From the NCBI GenBank assembly GCA_902479835.1, contig CABSQC010000005.1:1-15527 (forward strand): a stretch of DNA of 15,527 nt, written 5' to 3'. The notes below the pieces were generated by a model. That model did no database searches. It was not told the origin of the DNA and saw nothing but the letters and a program-made list of their open reading frames with translations. Shown here piece after piece: positions 1 to 5,451 of this stretch. The stretch comes from an uncultured Streptococcus sp. Its GTDB lineage: Bacteria > Bacillota > Bacilli > Lactobacillales > Streptococcaceae. The stretch's first letter is position 1, and every line of letters begins with the position of its first letter. Both the position numbers and the translations under genes were made by a program.

Positions 1-247
1 GTAAATCCTCTAAGTACTGTCCATCAGTTTCTAGAAAATGTTCGATGTATTTGACAGCCTTTAAGATCTCACTTACTTTATCAGAGTATTCATTCGATTC
101 AAGAACACTCTTTTCTAATTCAATCTCCTTACTCGTTCCAAAAAGTTGAGTTGGAGTTGCATTAAAATATTCTGCTATCTTATCTAAATTTGCAAAGGTA
201 GGATAGCTTTTTTGTTTTTCGTAGTCAGAGATGTCTGGAAAGATTGC
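1..247 (-). pseudogene. XRE/Cro-CI-type repressor, 5'-truncated remnant (3' end outside window)
   Basis: The minus strand reads without a stop from 247 to the window edge, 82 codons. It begins with ISDYEKQKSYPTFANLDKIA and continues EYFNATPTQLFGT. This is the second half of an HTH_3 (lambda-repressor-like) DNA-binding domain: the recognition-helix end, then the last helix. An acidic tail of the kind seen in phage and ICE repressors follows. The first half of the HTH and any start codon are missing: an in-frame TGA lies at 248-250, and the only nearby ATG (252-254, minus) is in another frame that stops after eight codons. I infer the leftover of a phage or integrative-element repressor deleted at its 5' end; its tRNA-proximal position fits. 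The C-terminus lies outside the window, so its integrity there is unknown. Confidence 0.65.
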
Positions 248-260
248 TCATAAAAAAATG

Positions 261-284
261 TGGGGCAAATGATGGGGCAAATCA
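261..284. repeat. Two tandem copies of a 12-bp unit
   Basis: TGGGGCAAATGA is followed directly by TGGGGCAAATCA, one mismatch in 12. It lies between the broken repressor and the tRNA terminator. On the plus strand it could be read as the last codons of a decayed gene, for example an integrase tail running toward the tRNA, but too little remains to show this. Two copies are not an array. Confidence 0.5.
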
Positions 285-297
285 GTTATAGACAAAC

Positions 298-325
298 AAA
301 AAAGCCTTGTAAATCAAGGCTTTTT
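298..325 (-). terminator. Terminator of the tRNA-Lys transcript
   Basis: The perfect stem AAAGCCTTG / CAAGGCTTT (301-309 with 315-323) has a 5-nt loop and is flanked by A and T runs on both sides. It lies 15 nt past the 3' end of the minus-strand tRNA, so it most likely ends that transcript. The symmetry would also let it work on the plus strand. Confidence 0.8.
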
Positions 326-339
326 CCTGTTGATTTAGA

Positions 340-412
340 TGCCCCCTACAGGGCTCGAACCTGTGACCCATAGATTAAGAGTCTACTGCTCTACCAACTG
401 AGCTAAGGAGGC
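340..412 (-). tRNA. tRNA-Lys, anticodon CTT
   Basis: This is a complete 73-nt cloverleaf on the minus strand. The acceptor stem GCCTCCT pairs with AGGGGGC (one G-T wobble), with discriminator A at 340. The D arm is GCTC AGTTGGTA GAGC, the anticodon stem GTAGA/TCTAT encloses the loop CTCTTAA, and the T arm ACAGG TTCGAGC CCTGT is intact. The anticodon CTT reads the lysine codon AAG. CCA is not encoded. The 3' end faces the remnants of an integrative element, and tRNA 3' ends are common attachment sites. No separate promoter is visible between it and the RNA gene just upstream (end near 419), so co-transcription is likely. Confidence 0.95.
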
Positions 413-418
413 AAATAT

Positions 419-613
419 AAAAAGCTGTATTGGTGCCGATACTTCACGATTTGTATTGAACCCGCGCAATTAAGCAGGTGGGCAACTCGCTCTGACTTAG
501 CTGCTTCCGCGTGAAACGGCCTGCATACTGTCAGAAGTCTTTTGTTTCCCTAATAATACAAAAAATAGTCGGTCAACACTTAAGTGTGAAGTCGTACACC
601 ACAGCGTTTCTAT
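419..613 (-). ncRNA. ssrS: 6S RNA candidate (RNA polymerase-binding regulatory RNA)
   Basis: The gene-free stretch downstream of rarA can encode a minus-strand RNA of about 195 nt with paired ends. The 5' part GCTGT-GGTG-T-CG-ACTTCAC (606 down to about 587) pairs with the 3' part GTGAAGT-CG-G-CACC-ACAGC (about 446 down to 424) with only small bulges, and a T run (423-419) follows. Inside lie further helices: GTATT/AATAC, CTGAC/GTCAG, and CCG/CGG at the apex. Size, the long-hairpin shape and a strong upstream promoter fit 6S RNA, which binds the housekeeping RNA polymerase holoenzyme by mimicking an open promoter. From memory, B. subtilis 6S-1 (bsrA) also sits beside the rarA homologue yrvN. 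The name rests on structure and neighbourhood, not a covariance-model hit. Confidence 0.72.
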
Positions 614-619
614 ATGTAT

Positions 620-647
620 ATGATACCACATTTTGAAAATATTTCAA
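620..647 (-). promoter_or_regulatory. Promoter of the 6S RNA candidate
   Basis: On the minus strand, TTGAAA (642-647) and TATCAT (620-625) are separated by 16 nt, and a TGG just before the -10 box makes it an extended -10. The predicted start is near 613. It lies 29 nt past the rarA stop codon, so the RNA has its own promoter. Confidence 0.75.
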
Positions 648-676
648 GGGAAAATCTCATTTTTTTGAAACCGATG

Positions 677-1948
677 TCACTTTTTCTTAAATTGATCAAT
701 CTTCTCCTTGGTGGCTCCGAGAGCACGCTCGTACTTGCCGTTTTCATTGGGAATAAAGTAGGACGCGTGTTTGAGCTTGTCTGGCAGGTAGTCCTGATTG
801 ACCCAGTTGCCAGGGTAGTTGTGAGGATATTTATAGTTTTGCGCATTTCCCAGTTCCTTGCTTCCAGCATAATGGCCATCACGGAGGTGGCGGGGAATAG
901 GAAGGTTGCCAGAACTTCTAAGATCAGCCAACGCCTTGTCCATCGCAACGTAGGCTGAGTTGGATTTAGGCGAAAGGGCTAGATCGATGACGATGTTGGC
1001 GATGAGAATGCGGGCCTCAGGGAAGCCGATGCGCTCAGCTGCTTGAAGGGCTGTTACGGTATGAATCTGCGCATCTGGATTGGCCAGACCGATATCCTCA
1101 TAAGCGATGACAGTCAAGCGACGAGCGAGGCTAGGCAGATCTCCGGCTTCGATCAAACGAGCGGCGTAGTGGAGACTAGCATCGACATCCGAACCACGGA
1201 TAGATTTTTGCAGAGCAGAGAGCACGTCGTAGTGGCCGTCTCCATCTTTGTCCATGGTAATGTAGCTGCGCTGGAGGCTGTTTTCCATGATCTCTAGCGT
1301 AATATGGCGAATCCCTTCTGCATTTTCAGAAGTTGACAGCACCGCCAGATCGAGAGAATTAAAGGCAGAGCGAAGATCTCCATTGGTCGAGGTAGCGATG
1401 AAATCCAAAGCGTCCTCATCGAGCACGACTGGAAAATCAAAGCCACGCTCGGGATCATCCAACGCTGTCTTCAGAGCTTGCTTGACCTCCTCCGTCGTCA
1501 ACGGTTCTAGCTCAAAGATTTGTACGCGGCTACGAATAGCAGGTGTGACAGAGAAAAAGGGATTTTCAGTCGTTGCACCGATCATGATGACCAGACCACT
1601 TTCGAGCAAAGGCAAAAGAAAATCTTGCTTGGTTTTATCAAGGCGATGGATCTCGTCTAAAAGCAGGACCAAGCCACCTGAAAACTTGGCTTCCTCTGCG
1701 ATTTCTTGGAGGCGCTTTTTACTGTCAACCGTTGCATTAAAGGTCCGAAAGGCATACTTGGTCGTTCCTGCGATGGCAGAAGCAATACTGGTCTTTCCGA
1801 TCCCCGGAGGTCCATAGAGAATCATAGAGGACAGACGATTGGCCTCGACCATGCGACGAATGATTTTGCCTTCTCCAACCAGGTGCTGTTGACCGATGAC
1901 TTGATCGATCGTTCGTGGTCGCATGCGGAGTGCGAGATTGTCGGGCAT
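677..1948 (-). CDS. rarA: RarA (MgsA/YrvN) replication-associated AAA+ ATPase
   Basis: This 423-residue protein belongs to the RarA/WHIP family, clamp-loader-like AAA+ ATPases that act at stalled or gapped replication forks with single-strand-binding protein and recombination factors. Visible motifs are Walker A GPPGIGKT (about residues 46-53), Walker B LLLDEIHR (D98, E99), sensor 1 GATTEN (about 124-129) and an arginine-finger segment PAIRSR (136-141). The C-terminal oligomerisation domain follows and ends in FKKK. I chose the ATG at 1946-1948: it has AAAGGAG six bases upstream and gives the family-typical start MPDNLALRMRP. A TTG at 1981 would add eleven residues without family support. The gene is divergent from the DUF3013-type gene, and the 6S RNA candidate lies just downstream on the same strand. 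Confidence 0.95.
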   Translation of the reverse strand: MPDNLALRMRPRTIDQVIGQQHLVGEGKIIRRMVEANRLSSMILYGPPGIGKTSIASAIAGTTKYAFRTFNATVDSKKRLQEIAEEAKFSGGLVLLLDEIHRLDKTKQDFLLPLLESGLVIMIGATTENPFFSVTPAIRSRVQIFELEPLTTEEVKQALKTALDDPERGFDFPVVLDEDALDFIATSTNGDLRSAFNSLDLAVLSTSENAEGIRHITLEIMENSLQRSYITMDKDGDGHYDVLSALQKSIRGSDVDASLHYAARLIEAGDLPSLARRLTVIAYEDIGLANPDAQIHTVTALQAAERIGFPEARILIANIVIDLALSPKSNSAYVAMDKALADLRSSGNLPIPRHLRDGHYAGSKELGNAQNYKYPHNYPGNWVNQDYLPDKLKHASYFIPNENGKYERALGATKEKIDQFKKK

Positions 1949-2013
1949 TTCCTTCTCCTTTCTAGCTTTGTCTCCTTTCAAAGAGGCGGTTTTTATGGTA
2001 AGATTGTAGTAAC

Positions 2014-2027
2014 TATTGTATCATATT
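2014..2027. promoter_or_regulatory. Possible overlapping -10 elements for divergent rarA and the DUF3013-type gene
   Basis: TATTGTATCATATT contains a TATCAT-like -10 on the plus strand and TATGAT/TACAAT-like -10 boxes on the minus strand, in the middle of the short gap between two divergent genes. I see no good -35 box on either side at the usual spacing, so this is a weak call. Confidence 0.35.
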
Positions 2028-2062
2028 CCGCTCTAAGAGTGGGAAATTAGAAAGAGGACGCT

Positions 2063-2533
2063 ATGTCTAAATACGGATTTTTGGATATTTTAGAAGAGGA
2101 GATGGACAAGGTTTTTCCTTTTGATTTTGAGATCAATTGGGATAAGAAAAACCATGCGGTAGAAGTGGCTTTTCTCTTGGAAGCACAGAATACGGGAGGG
2201 GTTGCACTGGTTGATGAAGCTGGTGAAGAGTCTGATGAGGATATCTTCTTTGAAGAAGCTGTCATCTTCTACAATCCAGCCAAGTCTCATGTGGAGGAAG
2301 ATGCCTATTTAACAGCGATTCCTTATGAGCCTAAAAAAGGCTTGTCTCGTGAGTTTCTAGCCTATTTTGCGACTTTCCTTAGAGATACAGCTGAGCTGGC
2401 CTTGGATGAGCTCATGGATTTCATAGCAGACGAAGAAGCAGAGAGCTTTGAGATCGTCTGGAACCAAGAAGTTTTTGAAGAAGGCAAAGTTGGCCTAGAA
2501 GAAAGCACCTTTTACCCTTATCCGAGATATTAG
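2063..2533 (+). CDS. DUF3013-type acidic protein of unknown function
   Basis: This 156-residue, strongly acidic cytoplasmic protein has no signal peptide or membrane segment. It starts MSKYGFLDILEEEMDKVFPF and ends STFYPYPRY. Asp/Glu-rich stretches dominate the middle, for example EAGEESDEDIFFEEA. I recognise it as the DUF3013 family of streptococci, whose function is not known to me. The start has AAGAGG five bases upstream. The stop codon TAG is built into the Shine-Dalgarno sequence AGGAGG of the next gene, so the two are probably translated in a coupled way. The family name is from memory. Confidence 0.8.
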   Translation: MSKYGFLDILEEEMDKVFPFDFEINWDKKNHAVEVAFLLEAQNTGGVALVDEAGEESDEDIFFEEAVIFYNPAKSHVEEDAYLTAIPYEPKKGLSREFLAYFATFLRDTAELALDELMDFIADEEAESFEIVWNQEVFEEGKVGLEESTFYPYPRY

Positions 2534-2545
2534 GAGGGAAAGCTC

Positions 2546-2986
2546 ATGCTTGAGGATTGCTTAGAAGTACGATTCGAATTTACGGGTTGTAAAATTGCTT
2601 TGATTTGTGAGGGGCAAATTTTGACCATCTTGCGCGATGATAAAGAAACGATTCCTTACCCTAATATGTGGGACTTGCCAGGTGGTGGTCGGGAAGGAAA
2701 TGAGACACCTTTTGAGTGTGTGGCGCGTGAGGTTTATGAGGAATTGAGCATCCAACTGTCGAAAGAGGAAGTGATCTGGTCGGGAATCTATCCTGGCCTC
2801 TTGGATGAGAAAAAACAGTTCGTTTTTCTAGTTGGCAATCTAGCCCAAGAAGAGTTTGACCGCATCGACTTTGGAGACGAGGGACAGGGCTATAAGTTAG
2901 TGAGCTTTGAAGAGTTTTTAACTTCAGATCGAGTGGTTCCCCAATTACAAGAACGAGTGAGAGATTATGTGGAGAAAAGTTTATGA
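2546..2986 (+). CDS. NUDIX hydrolase
   Basis: This 146-residue protein belongs to the Nudix superfamily, which splits nucleoside diphosphates linked to another moiety using divalent metal. The Nudix box runs from G47 to I69: G47, E53, R61-E62, E65-E66 are all in place, but the usual glycine before the final hydrophobic residue is S68. The preceding WDLPGGG segment is typical. The substrate cannot be predicted; MutT-like 8-oxo-dGTP, NADH and other dinucleotide pyrophosphatases share this layout. AGGAGG (2532-2537) lies eight bases before the ATG. The stop overlaps the start of the acetyltransferase gene by four bases (ATGA), indicating a tight operon. Confidence 0.88.
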   Translation: MLEDCLEVRFEFTGCKIALICEGQILTILRDDKETIPYPNMWDLPGGGREGNETPFECVAREVYEELSIQLSKEEVIWSGIYPGLLDEKKQFVFLVGNLAQEEFDRIDFGDEGQGYKLVSFEEFLTSDRVVPQLQERVRDYVEKSL

Positions 2987-3456
2987 TAAGACTTGAGAGA
3001 GCAGGGGCGGAAGATTTAGAAACCATTATTGCCATTCAAAGAGCCAGTTTTAAGGCAGTCTATGACAAATACCAAGATGAATATGATCCCTATCTAGAAG
3101 ATCGCGAGCGAATCAAATGGAAATTAGTTGAGCGGCCTCATAGCTATTACTACTTTGTAAAAGAAAACGAAGAGAAGATTGGTTTTTTACGAATTCATAC
3201 CAATGAAGAGTTAACGGAAGCTTGGTTGGGGACCGCAGCGATTCTGCCTCCGTATCAGGGAAAAGGGTATGGATCTGAAGGATTGCGCTTGCTAGAAGAG
3301 GAATTTTCAACTGTTAGACAATGGGATTTGTGTACGGTGTTACAGGATGCAGGGATGGTCGCGTTTTACGAGAAGAATGGCTACCATCAAACCCATATCG
3401 AGCCTGAAAAAGAAGGCATGGATATGGTCTACATGAAAAAATTGATAGAGAAATAG
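2983..3456 (+). CDS. GNAT-family N-acetyltransferase
   Basis: This 157-residue protein has the GNAT fold signature: N-terminal strand-helix IRLERAGAEDLETIIAIQRASF, the acetyl-CoA pyrophosphate-binding loop QGKGYG (residues 92-97) after the beta-bulge segment AAILPPY, and the C-terminal FYEKNGY motif near residues 128-134. It would transfer an acetyl group from acetyl-CoA to an amine. The acceptor is not predictable from the sequence. It starts inside the stop codon of the NUDIX gene, so translation is probably coupled. No terminator with a T run follows, but two hairpins lie between it and prmA. Confidence 0.88.
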   Translation: MIRLERAGAEDLETIIAIQRASFKAVYDKYQDEYDPYLEDRERIKWKLVERPHSYYYFVKENEEKIGFLRIHTNEELTEAWLGTAAILPPYQGKGYGSEGLRLLEEEFSTVRQWDLCTVLQDAGMVAFYEKNGYHQTHIEPEKEGMDMVYMKKLIEK

Positions 3457-3463
3457 AAAGGAT

Positions 3464-3490
3464 GGTTCGGTTAAATTTCTAAACTGAACC
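3464..3490. other. Hairpin after the acetyltransferase gene
   Basis: GGTTCGGTT (3464-3472) pairs with AACTGAACC (3482-3490), nine pairs including one G-T, around a 9-nt loop. It lies just past the acetyltransferase stop. No T run follows, so it is not a standard intrinsic terminator; it may protect the 3' end of the mRNA. Confidence 0.5.
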
Positions 3491-3491
3491 C

Positions 3492-3579
3492 GCCCTAAAC
3501 ACTGTGCCAAAAAGATAAACTTCTCTTAGACACAAGTGTCTTCAGAGAGTTTCCTATTTTGGCTTTGTGTTTTACGGGC
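3492..3579. repeat. 88-bp imperfect palindrome directly upstream of prmA
   Basis: The two arms meet around AA at 3534-3535. The inner arms, 3506-3533 and 3536-3563, are 28 nt each and share GCCAAAA, AAACT, CTCT and AGACAC in the same order. The pairing continues outward through AAACAC/GTGTTT and GCCC/GGGC to 3492 and 3579. The folded RNA would end only about 14 nt before the prmA start. It has no T run. It may be a small non-autonomous insertion-like element or a leader structure controlling prmA; the sequence alone does not decide. Confidence 0.7.
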
Positions 3580-3593
3580 TTGGTATCTTAATG

Positions 3594-4544
3594 ATGGAAA
3601 CATGGCAAGAGTTAAAAGTTACAGTGAAACGTGAGGGAGAAGAGTTGGTCTCTAATCTCTTGATCGAGTTAGGCGCCCAAGGGGTCGCAATCGAAGACAG
3701 CATGGACTATGTGGGAAATGTCGATCGATTCGGTGAGATTTTCCCTGATGTCGAGCAGCAAGAAGAAATCGTGGTGACAGCCTACTACCCGGAAACGGTT
3801 GATGTAGCAGCGGTTGAAGCGGATTTGCAGGCTCGCTTAGCAGAATTGACAGATTTTATGGATCTGGGCGAAGTTAAGATGGGAACGACTGCCTTGGCTG
3901 AGGAAGACTGGGCCGACAACTGGAAGAAATACTATGAACCAGCTCGCATCACTCATGACTTGACCATCGTGCCGTCATGGACGGACTATGAGGCGACTGC
4001 TGGAGAAAAGATTATCAAGCTGGATCCTGGTATGGCCTTTGGAACAGGAACCCACCCAACAACCAAGATGAGCCTCTTTGCCTTGGAGCAGGTTCTTCGT
4101 GGTGGGGAAACGGTATTAGATGTAGGTACAGGATCCGGCGTCCTTTCTATTGCCAGCTCTCTTCTGGGTGCCAAGGAAATCTTTGCTTATGACTTGGATG
4201 ATGTGGCGGTTCGCGTCGCTCAGGAAAATATTGAGCTCAATCCGGGCATGGAGAACATCCATGTAGCCCCAGGCGATTTGCTTAAGGGTGTGGAGATTGA
4301 AGCAGATGTCATCGTGGCCAACATCCTAGCGGATATCCTTATCCATCTGACGGATGATGCTTATCGTTTGGTCAAGGACGAAGGCTACCTGATTATGAGT
4401 GGCATTATCAAGGACAAGTGGGACATGGTGCGTGAGTCAGCTGAGTCGGCTGGATTTTTCCTTGAGACCCACATGATCCAAGGGGAATGGAATGCCTGCG
4501 TCTTCAAGAAGACCAAGGATGTCTCCGGTGTGATTGGAGGCTAG
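3594..4544 (+). CDS. prmA: Ribosomal protein L11 methyltransferase PrmA
   Basis: PrmA is a SAM-dependent enzyme that trimethylates lysines and the N-terminus of ribosomal protein L11. The 316-residue product shows the N-terminal L11-recognition domain ([18 protein letters not shown]), the linker motif [14 protein letters not shown] (144-157), SAM motif [10 protein letters not shown] (174-182), acidic D200 of motif II and the NILA motif (243-246). I chose the ATG at 3594, which gives the family-typical METWQEL start. The ATG at 3591 would add one residue and a GTG at 3567 nine. None of these has a convincing Shine-Dalgarno sequence; instead a long palindrome ends about 14 nt upstream, so initiation is unusual. 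rsmE follows one base after the stop codon. Confidence 0.95.
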   Translation: METWQELKVTVKREGEELVSNLLIELGAQGVAIEDSMDYVGNVDRFGEIFPDVEQQEEIVVTAYYPETVDVAAVEADLQARLAELTDFMDLGEVKMGTTALAEEDWADNWKKYYEPARITHDLTIVPSWTDYEATAGEKIIKLDPGMAFGTGTHPTTKMSLFALEQVLRGGETVLDVGTGSGVLSIASSLLGAKEIFAYDLDDVAVRVAQENIELNPGMENIHVAPGDLLKGVEIEADVIVANILADILIHLTDDAYRLVKDEGYLIMSGIIKDKWDMVRESAESAGFFLETHMIQGEWNACVFKKTKDVSGVIGG

Positions 4545-4545
4545 C

Positions 4546-5289
4546 ATGCAGCAGTATTTTGTAAAAGGTTTGGCTAGCTCACCTGTCACCATTGAGGACA
4601 AGGAAACCAGCAAGCACATGTTTCAGGTCATGCGCCTGAAGGAGGATGACGAAGTTACTCTAGTCTTTGATGATGGGATCAAGCGTTTGGCGCGCGTGGT
4701 CAATGTGGAGGCGCGTCAGTTGGAGCTGATTGAGGAATTGGCTGACAATGTAGAATTGCCAATTCAAGTGACCATCGCATCAGGCTTTCCCAAAGGAGAC
4801 AAGCTCGAGTTCATCACTCAGAAAGTAACAGAACTCGGAGCTAGCCAGATCTGGGCTTTCCCTGCCGATTGGTCCGTTGCCAAATGGGATGGCAAGAAAT
4901 TGGGGAAAAAGGTCGAAAAATTAGAAAAAATCGCCCTTGGAGCAGCCGAGCAAAGCAAGCGGAATTTGGTTCCAAGCATTACCCTTTTTGAGAAAAAGGC
5001 AGACTTTCTGGCTCAGTTAGACCAGTTTGACCGGATCGTGGTGGCCTATGAAGAGTCGGCCAAAGAAGGAGAGGCAGCCACTCTGATTCAGTCGCTGACC
5101 GGATTAGAAGCTGGAAGTAAACTGCTCTTTATCTTTGGACCAGAGGGCGGACTCTCCCCTGCAGAAATTGAAAGTTTTACAGCTAAAGGAGCAGTGTTAG
5201 CAGGGCTTGGGCCTCGCATCCTACGAGCAGAAACAGCCTCACTCTATGCTCTCAGCGCCGTGAGTGTTGTTACAGAATTAATAAACTAA
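4546..5289 (+). CDS. rsmE: 16S rRNA m3U1498 methyltransferase RsmE
   Basis: RsmE is a SPOUT-class methyltransferase that methylates N3 of U1498 in 16S rRNA in the assembled small subunit. The 247-residue product has an N-terminal PUA-like RNA-binding part (MQQYFVKGLASSP, HMFQVMRLK) and a C-terminal trefoil-knot SAM domain marked by FIFGPEGGLS (about 195-204) and LGPRILRAETA (221-231). The ATG at 4546 has GGAGG at 4536-4540, five bases before the start and inside the last prmA codons. A TTG at 4534 would overlap prmA and lacks this support. prmA-rsmE is a common pairing and makes sense as a ribosome-modification operon. A strong terminator overlaps the stop codon. Confidence 0.95.
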   Translation: MQQYFVKGLASSPVTIEDKETSKHMFQVMRLKEDDEVTLVFDDGIKRLARVVNVEARQLELIEELADNVELPIQVTIASGFPKGDKLEFITQKVTELGASQIWAFPADWSVAKWDGKKLGKKVEKLEKIALGAAEQSKRNLVPSITLFEKKADFLAQLDQFDRIVVAYEESAKEGEAATLIQSLTGLEAGSKLLFIFGPEGGLSPAEIESFTAKGAVLAGLGPRILRAETASLYALSAVSVVTELIN

Positions 5290-5320
5290 CGAAGTGAAGG
5301 AATCGCTTCGTTAGTTTTTT
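5283..5320 (+). terminator. Terminator after rsmE
   Basis: AAACTAACGAAG (5283-5294) pairs with CTTCGTTAGTTT (5306-5317), and inner pairs continue toward the loop. A run of eight T follows CTTCGTTAG. It starts before the stop codon of rsmE ends, so it closes the prmA-rsmE unit. Confidence 0.93.
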
Positions 5321-5416
5321 TACAAGAATGATGAAAGCAAGGTGGATCCCAGAATGATCTTCGAGAAGTATCCGTATATTAAAGTAGCTTCATTGGTTCC
5401 CATCTGCTTCTAAAAG

Positions 5417-5425
5417 TGTTAAAAT
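5417..5425 (+). promoter_or_regulatory. Extended -10 promoter of rel
   Basis: TGTTAAAAT gives a TGn extended -10 with box TAAAAT (5420-5425). The -35 region 17 nt upstream (TTCCCA, 5397-5402) is poor, as is usual for extended -10 promoters. It lies after the rsmE terminator and about 27 nt before the rel start. The rest of the 130-bp leader holds nothing I can name; I looked for a T-box motif and did not find one. Confidence 0.55.
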
Positions 5426-5451
5426 AGTATCCAAGAAACTGGAGAAAATAC

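Noticed and set aside
261..284. Possible CRISPR or iteron array
   Set aside because: Only two 12-bp units occur, with no spacers and no replication or cas genes nearby.
421..613. Plus-strand reading of the structured RNA downstream of rarA
   Set aside because: The inverted stems fold on either strand, but the T run after the closing stem and the extended -10 promoter are both on the minus strand.
1287..1817. A 176-codon plus-strand open frame opposite rarA
   Set aside because: rarA motifs occupy the minus strand throughout, and the Ser/Arg-rich translation is typical of an antisense shadow.
1946..1981. TTG start of rarA at 1981
   Set aside because: The ATG at 1948 has AAAGGAG at ideal spacing and gives the family start; the longer form adds eleven Lys/Glu-rich residues with no support.
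5321..5451. T-box or other riboswitch leader before rel
   Set aside because: GGTGGATCCC looks faintly like part of a T-box, but the conserved AGGGTGGNACCGCG core, a specifier loop and an antiterminator/terminator pair are absent.
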